Origin: Lamellibrachia satsuma
Lineage: Eukaryota > Annelida > Polychaeta > Sabellida > Siboglinidae
Assembly (NCBI GenBank): GCA_033239005.1
Contig: BSQZ01000029.1
Location: 2,626,501 to 2,690,500 of the forward strand
Reading direction: 5' to 3'
DNA length: 64,000 nucleotides
The first letter of the stretch is position 1, and every line of letters begins with the position of its first letter. Made by a program: the position numbers and the translations under genes. The notes under the pieces were generated by a model, which saw only the letters and a program-made list of their open reading frames with translations, ran no database searches and was not told the origin of the DNA. Below, in pieces: positions 12,657 through 24,326 of this stretch.

Positions 12657-12854
12657 ACTTAACATTTATAAAGGTGTAATTCAACATTCCCTACACATAG
12701 ATCAGTGAAGCCATGAGATTTGTAGTAGACCAACTGGGGTATATCCTGCAAATGCCAGTAGTAGGGGTATATAAATGAGTAGATGTAGACCAACTGTGGT
12801 TGAAACCTTAGGTCAATGTGGTCATGGTTGACTGAATTACTTTAATTTTGTACT

Positions 12855-13675
12855 TGAGTAAAAGTAAAAGTAAAAGTAATTCACCTAAAAACTACTTGAG
12901 TAAAAGTAAAAAGTACTTTGTAAAAAAGTACTTGAGTAAAAAGTAAAACTATGTTTCAAAAGTAAAAGTAGAAGTAAAAGTACAACACTTAGAAATAACA
13001 ACAAAATCATGAGTAATATTATATAAATTACCCAGCTTGCATCTGGCAATTGTTTTGCAACCAATCTGCCTATAACAAAGTGTTCCCAGACAGCCTTAGC
13101 TGGTCAATCGGTCTGCCACCCTTGAACATCGTGCTCACTTGGATGCTTGGAAAATTACATTATCATTAATGAGAGCTCACAACATCAAAGTTCAGTTAAC
13201 TACAGGAATGCTGTTGCTAATTCCAATTAAAAGTGTGCCCTGTCAGGGCCCCTATCCCTGATATTATGAGTCAGCTTGAATAAGCCATTGCTGGGAAAAG
13301 TTGCTGCCAAATGGCAGAGTATCAATTCTTTACTCTTTAGTTCTATAGAGTAATCATTACTATGAATTTATTAAACATCTCAATATTAATTTTATGCATG
13401 AAAGAAAAATGCTGTTTAATGCTGACGTAAGATGGTATGGCCATTGCTGACAATGGAATGCTGTTGCTAAGCAGCAGCGGTTTTGCAAAAAATGTAATGA
13501 AAATATATTGCGAAGTAAATAAAAGTAACGAAGTAAAAAGTCACGTTACTTAAAATAAAACTACTTCGTTACAAGTAAAAGTATTTAGTCAAAATTTTAC
13601 TTTGTTACATGCCAATTACTTGAAATAACTACTCAAGTATTGTAATGAAGTACTTTTACTTCGTTACATGCCAAT
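12855..13675. mobile_element. inverted-repeat element with AAGTA/TACTT-rich ends (hAT- or MITE-like)
   Basis: The left flank (12855-12990) is packed with TACTTGAGTAAAAGTAAAAG. The right flank (13505-13670) carries the complementary AAGTACTTTTACTTCGTTAC and TTACTTGAAATAACTACTCA. The two sides can pair as long imperfect inverted repeats around a 500-bp interior without a transposase. Such self-complementary GTAAAAGTA-type ends are known from animal hAT-related non-autonomous elements. The assignment to hAT is inference. I could not fix exact ends or a target duplication. Confidence 0.55.
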
Positions 13676-13689
13676 CTTGAATACGGTTA

Positions 13690-14325
13690 ATTTGATTTTG
13701 ATTCGGTCAAACCCTCTTAATGAATTTCAAGACCGTACTGTTAAAATTTAGGGGTTGGCTATTGCTACATGATTTTGTTGTAACGTTTCAGTTTGTTCTT
13801 TTTAACAGATGTACAGTACATATGTGATTGTATCATTACTACAAAGATTTTGACGGACATTCATTTGGCTCCCAATTAACCCTTGATACATGTTTTTATT
13901 TTGTATAACTGGTAAACATAAAGTGATATGGGTAAACTGGGAAGTTTTGCAATCCTAGCTGAGGGCCTGCATTTAAGTTTGGGATTATTAACTTGTGATT
14001 CAGATTAGTAGAGTGTAATGCTTATTGGGTCATATGTGCCCATTTTAATCATACAAATCAAGTTTGATAGGGTAATTTTGTCATGCACTAGTTATATTTA
14101 TGCAGTTTTGTGAAATAGCAAACCTTTTCTTCCAAAATGGTGAGAAAGAAGTAATTCTAGATGAAAGAATCCCCATGATACAAGAAACTCTTCAAAATCT
14201 GTTCTTAAAATGTTGAACCACCCATGGCACAAGCAATCACACAGCACTATCGTCATATTGCACCAATCCGTCCTGCAGCCGACCAATAACAGGTTCCGCA
14301 GTGCAGAGTTCTTTTAAAAAATCAT
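13690..14325. other. intergenic, nothing recognised
   Basis: AT-rich, short frames only. Confidence 0.4.
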
Positions 14326-14465
14326 AACTTAGCTAATAATTATCATAAAAATGCAGTATCAATTTGTTGCTAAAAAGTCTTTGTTTCAATACAACAATTG
14401 ATAAAAGATGACATCGCATCATCTTATCATGGGAATATTACTATATGAATATCACTAAATAATTA
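14326..14465 (+). repeat. copy 1 of a dispersed direct repeat
   Basis: Shares GCTAATAATTATC, TTTGTTGCTAAAAA and ATCTTATCATGGG in the same order and spacing with 15665-15805. Divergence is moderate. The two copies flank a LINE tail. Confidence 0.7.
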
Positions 14466-14947
14466 CTGAATGGCTGTAACGTATTCGCCCTAATAAGCGT
14501 ACATGCTCAAATAAACGTACACCCTAATTTTTTTGCACTGAACTGACAGCATCAACTCTGGTTATAGCATCATACAAAAATTAGGAATTTATTCACTAAA
14601 ATAATATTTGGATAGGTATGCTAACCTTGCATACGCGAATCACAAGGTGAACAAAATCAGGCATCTCGAGTATAATTTCATCTCCATCGATGTAACAGTT
14701 CAGCGACGACAGATGAACTTTCACTCCCATGAAATATTTACCAATATCGGCAGACCTTGCAGTTTTCTTGTATAATTTTGACCATCTGTGAATGTCTAAA
14801 TGTCTGGTAGTTCCAAGCAACATTCATTAATTTTAGACACGTGGTAACCACAAATGGTTGACCAAAATGTTCATGTGTTAAATTCGAAATGATACACTTT
14901 CTCGACGTACACTGTTAGCATGGTCGCGTGACGAGACAACCATGTAA

Positions 14948-15241
14948 TACTTACTTGATCACGCATAAGGCCGACACCAAAGAACGCCAATGTTGCCTGT
15001 CCATAAGCTTCGTCACCTGGCCCCAACTCCACCCGAGAGCCTTCATCTCCCGCTCTACTGATCTCCTCCACGTCTCCTTGGGTCTCCCCCTCGCTCTCTT
15101 GCCACCAGGGGTCCAGCGCATCGCCATTCTTGGAATGGATGTCAGCGGCATTCTGCAGACGTGTCCGATCCATTTCCATCTGCATCTCTGTCTTGGTGTA
15201 GCTGAGCGGAACAACTGAGCATTGGAAAACATTATTTTCAT
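14948..15241 (-). mobile_element. LINE fragment, C-terminal end of ORF2
   Basis: The minus-strand frame reads RCRWKWIGHVCRMP, then GKRARGRPKETWRRSVEREM, then LVSALCVIK and a stop. W-x-GHV-x-RM followed by GRPKETWRRTVE is a C-terminal signature seen in many invertebrate non-LTR retrotransposon polyproteins, downstream of the reverse transcriptase. The frame is open, but only about 96 residues remain, so this is a 5'-truncated relic. Its + strand shadow frame is not a gene. Confidence 0.8.
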
Positions 15242-15664
15242 GATTTTTTGTATGAATGTTCTTTTTAATCAACCAATATGTTATAAATACTAATAAATAA
15301 ACCTTCACAATGCCACTCACCTCTCAAACTGAACAATTACGTTGAATGGCGAATGGGAAGGCCGATCGAGTCGGAGTCTCGGCGGTGAATCATCATTTTC
15401 AAATTCCTGATTTATACAATTTCTGACAGAAAATATACTACATAGGTAAAGATTACAGCATATTAAAAATACTATTACATTGTCAATGTAGATATACTTT
15501 GAAATTGAAAGTTCCGAGGATTGAGGCAATTTTAATTATACAGAAAAGCCAACTAGCCGTGTACAAGTTAACCACTGAAACTTGTACGCTTCATTTAACC
15601 TTAGGAGTGCCCAATGATAAATTTCTACGGTGTACACAAATCGGAGTTATTCACAAGGGTGCTT

Positions 15665-15805
15665 TTAAAAAATCAAAACATGCTAATAATTATCGCACAA
15701 ATGTGATTGAGGTGTCATTTTGTTGCTAAAAAAGACTACTATAATAAAATGATAAAAACTCTGGCACATAATCTTATCATGGGGATGTTACCTTTTGAAT
15801 TTCAT
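15665..15805 (+). repeat. copy 2 of a dispersed direct repeat
   Basis: Partner of 14326-14465 in the same orientation, about 1.34 kb apart. It could be an unequal duplication or two copies of a short interspersed repeat. Confidence 0.7.
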
Positions 15806-16134
15806 CAAAAAAAGAAGAAGAAAATTTTTATTCACAGATAATTACAGAGTGGCTGTATGTCCCCATGTCCAAATTGGAGAATTGTAGCCATACATATTAG
15901 CTACAAAATAGCAAAAAAATTAGTCAAATGTGTTGAGACCTATTATTTTTATGAGTTTTTCAAACACCGGACTATGCCGACAATTCAGATAGGCCCATTG
16001 GCAATTTGCTGATATTTACCTCAAAAAACCCACAACATCTAGTACAGGGCTCAAATTTGGCAGCTGCCACGCGGCAATTTGCCAAAATGCCTTGGCAACT
16101 GTTCCTCAGAAACTAAACACTGCAGACGGGGCAA

Positions 16135-16270
16135 TGTCGTCGGCAGAAGGCAACATCATCTGGAGATGACAACTTCGTTGGCAGAAGGCAACGTCGTCGG
16201 CAGAAGGCAACATCGTCGGCTGAAGGCAACGTTGTCGGCAGACGGGGAAACGTCATCGGCAGACAGCAAC
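16135..16270. repeat. GTCGGCAGAAGGCAAC minisatellite
   Basis: About seven degenerate units near GTCGGCAGAAGGCAACATC (18-19 bp). It opens unrelated frames on both strands. Confidence 0.85.
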
Positions 16271-16312
16271 TCAGACATGGCTTCTTCTTTATAGTACCCT
16301 GATGTTTTTTGC

Positions 16313-16412
16313 ACTGCATGGCCTTGGTGTCCTGCCTACTGGCCTTGGTGCCCTGCATACTGGCCTTGGTGCCCTGCCTACTGGCCTTGGTGCCCTGCCT
16401 ACTGGCCGTGGT
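16313..16412. repeat. 21-bp tandem repeat, about five copies
   Basis: The unit is CTGGCCTTGGTGCCCTGCCTA and is nearly perfect. It lies only about 40 bp from the preceding GGCAGAAGG array. Frames are open on both strands because 21 is divisible by three. Confidence 0.9.
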
Positions 16413-16419
16413 GCCCCCT

Positions 16420-18655
16420 AAAATATATAAAAGCCAAGGCCAACTGGCCTTGCCCTCAAGTGTTACATATTTAGATACTATGAATGGAAATGTAAATTTA
16501 TTTTTCGGAACGTAGTAAAAGCAACCAAATATGGGCACGAACTATGTGACACGTCTTGTAAGCCAGATCGTCATTAGCTATCATTGACTATGCTCATGAA
16601 TAAATATGAATCAGAATGAAGAGTGATTCAACTTTCCAATGATACCATTTGTTCCCGTGTGAGGTACGGTGACGGAAATGAAAATTATTCCTATATAGTG
16701 ATACCAAAATTGGCAGGAATGTATTTCGCACTGATTGTGCAGGCTGAATTCGGCCTAGTGTTCACTCCCAGGGTTAAAATAAGTTTAAGTCCCCAGGAAA
16801 TTGTGTTACACTACTCAACCAGTTGACGTTGTACAGATGTGAATGAGGATCGCCGACTTCCAAAGTATTGTATTTTAAGTAGATCTATACAATACAATAC
16901 AATAAAACACTTCTGTTATGCTAAAACCTTCGGGAAACCAAAGCTCAGCAGCCCATAAAAACAAAAGGGTTAGACAGTTCTAGTCGGTTTAACAATTCCA
17001 GTCGTAAACAGTGGGATGTGTATGCTGAGGAGCTAATTGATGGCGAAATGTTGCTATATTTCCAGCCAACTTAATGTTTTTGGGAAGATACTGGCATGTA
17101 GTTGCTTTGGATGGTTCTTTTGACAAGCACACATGAACTATGTTGCTGACTTTGGACCAATGTCAATGACAATAAAAGTCAATGTGGTTTTTTCTTCTAA
17201 TGATGAAATCTCATTTATTTGCTCACTATGTTAGATTAATGAAGTATGCAGATTGGCGAATCACGGAATAGTGAAGCAGGTAACAGTGTATTGAGATTTG
17301 TTCACAAAAAACATGCTGAATACTGAATAAAACGGTTCATAGAATGGACTAGCAAGGTTTTACTGTATAATAAGCAACTGCCATATAGATCCAGCTTGCC
17401 CAATGCTACATTCCCCACCATATGGGCATTGTTAATGTCTATTACAGCAACAGGATTTTTATTACGGTCGGAGATCATAGTTATTTTATCTTCAACACTT
17501 TATATCAAAACTATTCAGTTAAAAAGCAACAAATAGCCACCCAGCCAGCTTATCTGCAAATATATAGGTTCTACGCTGACAAGAAGTAAGTCTTGCAAAG
17601 TGATAACGTGTAGCAACAGTGCAACTCTTGTAATTGTCAATAATTTATTGAAGGCTTGTACGCTCTCCATCAGTACTTTTACACACAGCTCACAGAATCC
17701 TTTGAATAAATTTGAACTGAAATTTGATTGATGAGGCTTTAGAGTAGTGTAGTCTGTGGACACAGTTTTGATTGAAGACCAGCGTTCTCTTGTTGGTGCA
17801 TAGCGACAAGCTGACTGGTTGGCGAGTGTTGTTTCAGCATGCGTGTGTGTGTAACTCGCTTGATCACTCCAAACCTGTCTGTTGGCTCACCAATTTGGCA
17901 AGATCTGACAAGATGGCGATTAAATACTCTGCTCCATTAGGCACAACACGTTATTCAATAAGTTGCTGGCACTTCTGTCGTCATGCAGCATCAACATCAC
18001 GCACTGCAGTGTTTGATGACTGCATGTTGCTCCTGTGTGCTTGGTGTTCTCCTAATGTGTTCAGTGTTCTCGGGGCTGTCATTAAAGGATACCCTTGACT
18101 AAATGTTAGCCATTTGCTCAAATGTTTAAATTTTTCATTATATCAACACAAAGATCTATGCATATGTGTTTTGTTGTTGGCCATTTTCTCATATGGGCTT
18201 TTAACAATAACTAGTAGTCTGGGAGGAAAAATTACATTCTACTTTTCTTCTATTTTTAATGAAAGAGTATAAACTTTTTTCAACATTCCATTGTATATTT
18301 GATCCTTAAAGAAATGGGGTAACACATGTTAAAAATAAGTTTCTTTTCGTTTAAACATTGTATAAGTTGAAACCTTGCAATTAAAAGTTAGTGTGATGTT
18401 TTAAACATATAATGCAGAGAAAACATTATCCCAAAACATTCATATTATTTCATAGTCATCCATAACAATGTTAACACATGTTATGTTAAAAAGTCTTGTT
18501 TTATTCAGATACACATATTCATTTATCACTTGTAATTTTGGAATTTTGTTATTGGCTGTGACAGTTTATGCATCAATTTGTTTTCTTCCTTTACCCTCTA
18601 TATACTATGCTAGGAAATATATACGTCAACATATGTGGCACAAATAGTCATTTGA
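16420..18655. other. intergenic, nothing recognised
   Basis: There is a small (ACAAT)n run near 16888. The frame near 17772-18098 is open on + but has no family resemblance. No gene is called. Confidence 0.4.
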
Positions 18656-18659
18656 CTTT

Positions 18660-19370
18660 TAGTAGTAGGAGTAGGAGTAGGAGTAGGAGTAGGAGTAGGA
18701 GTAGGAGTAGGAGTAGGAGTAGGAGTAAAAGATTTATTTCATGATGGTGACCATGTCACATTTATCGCGTGATTTTTCAATGGGCCATCAATCATATCCA
18801 CTCTTACATACACAGTTATATAACGAAGATAAAATATACACGTCAAAACATTATATAAACAAAATAAATAACACCAATAAATACCTATGCAAAACGTATC
18901 ATTACAATAAAAAAAATTTAAAGTAAATATTTTATATAAATAAATCAATTAATTCATTTAAAACCAATGTGTTAAAGCCATCAATTTACAATAAAACTAA
19001 GAAATTATTAATAAATATATCAATAAAATTAATAAATTAATTCAATTAAAACCATAAAGTAAACATCATCAGTTCAAAGTGTTCACAATTATATAGATCT
19101 TTCTTGACATGTTTTATAAACAGTGTTTTAAAACATTCTACAGATTTCAAATTTGCAATATATACTGGGATAGTGTCCAACAGTTTCCCTCCTCTATATA
19201 CAAATATATACGCTGCCCTACAGACAGGTTGTATTTTCTAACATGGATATTTGTGCAGCCACAGGTGTGATGGTCGTGCACACTATTGTCTAGTATAAAT
19301 ATATCTGTAAGGTAAGCAGGAGCAAGCCCGTTTATGATGTTATACATTACTATCGCAGTAAAATACAATA
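18660..19370 (-). mobile_element. LINE 3' fragment with a hexameric tail
   Basis: The minus-strand frame 19368-19147 contains NIINGLAPAYLTDIFIL and RIYLYIEEGNCW. This matches the closing region of LINE ORF2 (a loop of the type K-x-x-HGLAP-x-YL, then a Y-x-GA-x-LWN-like motif). After the frame comes AT-rich 3' sequence, and then a perfect (TCCTAC)n run read on the minus strand (18661-18727), where a short tandem tail is expected for CR1/L2/RTE-type elements. The piece is 5'-truncated. Confidence 0.65.
18661..18727. repeat. (AGTAGG)n hexanucleotide repeat
   Basis: About eleven perfect hexamers. It probably descends from the 3' tail of the adjoining minus-strand LINE. Confidence 0.95.
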
Positions 19371-19399
19371 TGTAAACATCGATTGGTAACCATCCTAGA

Positions 19400-20765
19400 T
19401 TACAAAATAGTGTTACTGTTGAAACGTGTCATTTGTCTTTTACATTTAGAACTATACTTTGGGGAATTTTTTTTAGAAAACCCTATTAGACAGAATAGTG
19501 ATTTTCAGCTTCAATATAAACTGAGACAGAACACAACCATCCTGAAATTTGTTAATGTTTAATACCTAATGCACAGTATTATAAAAAAATTTACTGCAAA
19601 GTATAGGCCACTTTTTGCTATGCACCTACTTTGGAGATCAGCATATCATAAATTAATCAAGGTAGAAACTTAAAACTTCTCATATACCTTGATATGTAGG
19701 TGTGTTATTTGTGTTTATTGATCAAAATAAAATTAATTTGTGTTATAATTTTTTTTAGCATGGGTCTAAAATCACTTGGCTCAATTTTGAACTTACAAAT
19801 ATACAACTTCAATGGAATATTGTTGAGAACTAATACTAATATAAAACCAAATGTCTTGTCTTTGAATGAACCTGTCCGGACTACTGACATTACCAATATG
19901 TTACACTTATGCTATTGTCATAAAGCCTGCATGCAAAGTTGAATGATTGGTGCTGGGTCATTTTGTTTTTGTCTCATAATCAGTGTCCAGCACAATATGC
20001 AATGACATGGTTACAGCTACTCCATTGATGAGTGAAGCCTGGTGCACATTTATTGACTATCTAAGAACCGACATATGGCAGAGCTTTGTTAGTGCTTTGT
20101 CGCAGGATGTTCCCATTGGGCCTAAAGCCACCGTTCATGCAGCGTCCTTCTGATTGATATTAAAGATATCTCCATTCTTAGCATCATATTGATTTGTTTT
20201 TGTTGGTGCGTGTTTTACTTAGACCTTTTTATGGATGCATCAATAATTATGTTTAACAACAGAAGTGGTGCTGCATAAAACAAGTAGTGATGCTGCATAA
20301 AACAAGTAGTGATGCATGCTGTTTTTTGTTTTTTTGTCACCAATGTTGAATTTAGACTTGTGTGTATGTATTTGCCAACACATGGTTAAGTTTCTCTTCA
20401 TTGTACTCCTTGAAATGTTCAGGATACGTGATTTCACATAATTGTGTCATACATGGTATAGAGGCATCTGCAAAATTTGAAGAGAATTGCATTTTTGATA
20501 AAACAATTCTGATGCAAAGCAAGTTTTTTTCATAAGGATCATTAGACCAGGACAGGAAGCCTCATACAGTAACATTACATTTAGGTGGCATGGGATGGTA
20601 GACTGGTAGGAAAGAAAACACTAGTTGTGCTTTCTGTGCTTTCATAGCTATGAATGTTGTTGTGTCTAGTTCCGAAGCACCAAACAAAAACATATATAAC
20701 ATCATATCAATATATAACATCATATAAATATAAGTTGAGATGATGATTTTCTCATAGATGAGAAA
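19400..20765. other. intergenic, nothing recognised
   Basis: AT-rich. A 22-bp unit (near GCTGCATAAAACAAGTAGTG) is duplicated at about 20268-20312. No gene was recognised. Confidence 0.4.
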
Positions 20766-20769
20766 ATTG

Positions 20770-20860
20770 TTGGACTCTCGATAAGCCAATGGCTTCCTTG
20801 TCCACTTTGCCATCTAGAACTTGTTGTTTGGGATGGCAATCTTGTTAAATCTTGTTAAAG
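20770..20860 (+). mobile_element. solo 3' end of a CR1-type LINE (copy 1)
   Basis: TCTCGATAAGCCAATGGCTT followed by CTTGTCCACTT and a tail of AATCTTGTT repeats. The same block lies right after the stop codon of the CR1-like ORF ending at 63490 and again at 50315. This copy is therefore an extremely 5'-truncated insertion holding only the 3' untranslated end. Confidence 0.75.
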
Positions 20861-21119
20861 TTAAATGCTGTTTACTTTTACAGTTAAAACATTGTATTTA
20901 CGAGATGAATGCAGCACAGCAGATCTGTAGCTGGCCATTTACTTGTTCTGTACTTAACAATCGCATACTTTATTTTATAAGATGCTACCAACTTTTGTAC
21001 ACTTCACTTCATCCTTTGACTGGGGCGGTAGGGGTGCCATTTCCATGGAGAGTCTATGCCAGCCTAGTCTGTCTTCTGCTGTGACTAACAGGGCCGCTAG
21101 GATTAGATTGGGTCATTCC

Positions 21120-21157
21120 TTTATTATAATAATAAATGTTTTATTTCAGGCAAGAGC

Positions 21158-21224
<67 letters not shown>

Positions 21225-22029
21225 CATACAGTAAAAAAAACCATAAATATACACACATGTTGAAGGTACATGTAGTAAGAATAAATATATATATATATAA
21301 ATATACATACATGTCGTGCAGTAAAAGCATATGTAAAATGTTAGAATAAAAAATGTATATTTATAAAAAAAGTACACACGTCATGAATTAAAAGCAGTGT
21401 TTATATGCAATCCAATGTTTAATTATTGGACTTCGATAATAAATCAAAGTGTGAAAATAATTCACAAAAAGTGGACTTTTCTAACCAGCATAAAAGGCTA
21501 AATATTGGTGAGCAAATGCATTCGTTAAAGGATTTTACATAATTAGTAGCGAACATATGACTTCCACTACAACGGGGTGACAAGTTGTGTAAAATTCTAA
21601 AGCTGTTGTTATAAGTAACAGTAATACCTTTCAGACTCTTTTTTTTAAATTACACCAAAGACTTGAGGTATACATTGCACCACAGTATGAATTAAATAAA
21701 GTTATTTTAACGGTATTGTTGCATAAGTAAAATTTTCTGGCTAAAACATTACATCTTTTCTGCCTGGCAATACCATCATCATCAGTAAGGTTATTGTTTA
21801 TATTAATTATAATATGGCCAAGGTATTTACATTTCTCAGTGTGAGGTAGTGTATGGTTATTGATAACAACAGGGTGAATATTTTTCTTGTCTTCAGGTTT
21901 GTTATCAATAACCATACAGAAAGATTTGTTGGCATCGTATTTTATATCAAACATATTGCTGTATTCGGCACAACAATCGGTGAGTTTTCTCAACCCAGCA
22001 ACACTAGGTAAAAAACCACAAAGATCATT
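21120..22029 (-). mobile_element. LINE 'A', RT/C-terminal part and 3' end
   Basis: The minus-strand frame from 22029 reads NDLCGFLPSVAGLRKLTDCC, FDIKYDANKS, CKYLGHIIININ, LARKFYLCNNTVKITLF and MYTSSLWC, in the order expected after the RT catalytic motif of this LINE type. A stop truncates the clean frame near 21631, but related coding continues to about 21430. The 3' end has GCCTGAAATAAAA at about 21130-21150 with a (TA)n tract (21159-21219) in the tail region. The catalytic YADD lies at the break with the inserted LINE 'B'. The 5' half of the same element continues at 23092. Confidence 0.8.
21159..21219. repeat. (TA)n microsatellite
   Basis: About thirty uninterrupted TA units. They give tyrosine-isoleucine frames on both strands that are not genes. 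Confidence 0.98.
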
Positions 22030-23091
22030 CTTCTTTTTCCGGGTACGAGTCAACCCTCTCTTCAAGGCTTAGAGAGTCGGTGTGTGCACATGTGCTAAAG
22101 TGTTGTAAGAGAAAGTAATAAAATATTTGTAGAACTGCAATTTGAGGAGAGGAAAACTTGATAGCGTGAAAAATGCAATATCAATTAATGTTGCAAGCTG
22201 GAGATCTTCTCTCTCAAAATCTCCAAACTTGGTGCTGTAGCTGTGTTGGCTGGCAGGTTATTCCAATTGGCTATTGTATGGGGTAAAAAGCTATACTGGA
22301 TGATTTGCTTAGTGATTAGGGGGAGTTGAAAAGCTTCAGAATGTGTGTGTCGGGAGGGTCTCACCAGGGGTATTTATAAGTTGGGGGAAGAGGTCCAGGG
22401 CGACTATGCCATGCAATGTCTTATAAAACATGACAAGGCGGATGTCGGTTCTCCTTTGTTGGAGGCTGCGCCAGTGCAAGTGTTTGATCATAGTGGTGAC
22501 ACTTGCTTCACGGTTGTAGTTGTTACAGCCATACCGTGCTGCCCATCTTTGAACCATCTCTATTTTGTTTTTGTACGTTTGTGTGTTGGGGTCGCATGTG
22601 GTAGTGGCATATTCTAACTGGGGTCTAACTAAAGTGAAATAAGCACTGTTTTTTTTTCTGGCCAATTTTTAGATTTCTTCGTAGGAAACCTAAGGATGCA
22701 TTTGCTTTTTCTTTGACATCATTTGTGTGGTTATTCCAGGACAGTGTTTTATTTATGACCACACCAAGATATTTCACGTTGCCCTCCTTTATGAGTATGT
22801 GGCCATGAAGAGTGTATTGTTTGTATTTGGGGTTACGGGATCTGGTTATGTGGAGTATACTACATTTCTGGGGATGGAATTCCAATTGCCATGTTTCTTC
22901 CCACTTGGTCAGTTTGTCTAGATCTTGTTGAAGGGCTGTCGCGTCAGTACCATTGGATATTGTCATGTAGATAATAGTGTCATCAGCAAAGACACTTGAT
23001 TTGAGGTTATTAGGTAGGTCTTTTATATATATATAAGAAAGAGGCAATCACTAAACCTTGTGGGACTCCACTGATAACCGGAGCCCAGTCC
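22030..23091 (-). mobile_element. LINE 'B' inserted into LINE 'A'
   Basis: Read on the minus strand, it starts in the RT domain with ISGVPQG, then SSVFADDTIIYM (intact FADDT catalytic motif), KCSILHITRSRNP, VKYLGVVINKTLSWNNH, then in another frame LVRPQLEYATTTCDPNT and MIKHLHWRSLQQRRTDIRLV. This is the classic order of a Jockey/CR1-group RT through thumb. It is 5'-truncated at the RT and frameshifted, and it ends in an A-rich tail (GGAAAAAGAAG) at about 22030. Similar words in the LINE A frame on both sides suggest a target duplication of about 18 bp. Confidence 0.85.
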
Positions 23092-23596
23092 GAATACATA
23101 CCTATTATTGGCATACATCATATGGTTCATTATGGTGCCTGCATAAAGACAACCAATTTGTAGTTTATTCAAATTTACACTTAAGTCATCCATGTAAACA
23201 TTAAAAAGATGTGGAGAAAGGATTCCACTCTGCTTAACACCGTTTGAAATGAAAAAAAATTCATAGAAGCTGCGACACCATCTGACAGTGAATTTCTGAG
23301 TGCTGTACTGGTAATAGAGAATGCTCACAATAAAAGAAGGACAGTCCCGGTCAATTAGTTTGGTGAATAGTTTACTATGGTTGACTTTGTCAATGGCCTT
23401 AGAGGCATCCAACATAGTGACATACATAAATGAGCCATTCGCTATGTAGTGTCGAAAGAGTTCTTTTAATAAAAATATGAGCATTTCAGTTGAGTACAGG
23501 TGTAGTGCTTTTTAAATCCAAATTGGTTTACACATGTAGTTAAAAAAGTAGAAACCCTGGATAATATCAGATTGAAATAATTTAGGGGAAGGCAGT
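23092..23596 (-). mobile_element. LINE 'A', RT fingers and palm
   Basis: The minus-strand reading gives LILSRVSTFLTTCVNQFGF, then (one frame over) a piece ending MLDASKAIDKVNHSKLF, then FFFISNGVKQSGILSPHLFN and VYMDDLSVNLNKLQIGC, reaching MMYAN where LINE B interrupts. NQFGF, LDASKAFD-like and GVKQGGILSP-like blocks are RT motifs. The YADD motif is mutated and split here. At least one frameshift is present near 23470. Confidence 0.82.
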
Positions 23597-24326
23597 GTTA
23601 GTTGAGCCACTGAGTTAGTTGAGTCACCTATGTTTCCCAGGAAACTACAGCAGCGACAGTTACATGGTACCACTCAGTGATTGAACTTGTTATTAGAACA
23701 CGATTAACGTACAATAAGTGCCATTTCTCACAACGGTCAGAAAATGTGAGTTAAAAGTATGTTTTTTGATGTTTTTCGAAACTTTTTGTGATTGTGATTA
23801 ATATCTGCTGGTTTGTAAGCTATTTACGCATGTGACCAGACTTCATTGTCTGTGCACTTACTAACGGTTTAGCTATGCACAGAGAAAAAGATTATTTACA
23901 TCACTTTGCGCATTAATGAGAAGTTAATGAAAACAGCTTAATTGTTGAAATGGGGCTAGTTGAGCCACCCAAGGCCTGAGGGAGGGCTTGTTCAGCAGTG
24001 GTTAAAGAACGAAGACGAGTGTTCTTTACCTCAATATACATCAAGGAATTCATTTTCCAAGCAAATTGGGACATCAGATAGCTACAAAGCAACAGTTAGT
24101 TACACTAGTTGCGATTGGCATATAAGTCTACACTAATTAAGTGTTAATTGAGCATGCAGACTTAGCAGAGACATGCTGTACCCATTGGTTAGATGTGTTG
24201 GCTGAGTTGTTATTAAATTTTAGTTCAAGGCCCACGTAAATTATACAAATAAAGCATTTACCTAACTTACTCTACAATGTGGCTCAACTTACCCCACACC
24301 AAGTGTTAGTTGAGCCACCTTACCAA
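23590..24326. mobile_element. element with repeated TTGAGCCAC ends
   Basis: GTTAGTTGAGCCAC occurs at 23597 and 24305. A variant is at 23614, CTAGTTGAGCCACC is at about 23956, and the complement GTGGCTCAACTTAC is at 24279. The words cluster at both borders of a stretch that interrupts LINE A, which fits a small inverted-repeat transposon or a composite of two. There is no transposase frame. Boundaries are approximate. Confidence 0.5.

Noticed and set aside
14928..15218. + strand 96-codon frame
   Set aside because: Shadow of the minus-strand LINE C-terminal frame, which has recognisable motifs.
17772..18098. + strand 108-codon frame as a gene
   Set aside because: No recognisable motif; isolated with poor exon borders.
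21124..21377. tyrosine/isoleucine-rich frames on both strands
   Set aside because: Produced by the (TA)n tract; not genes.
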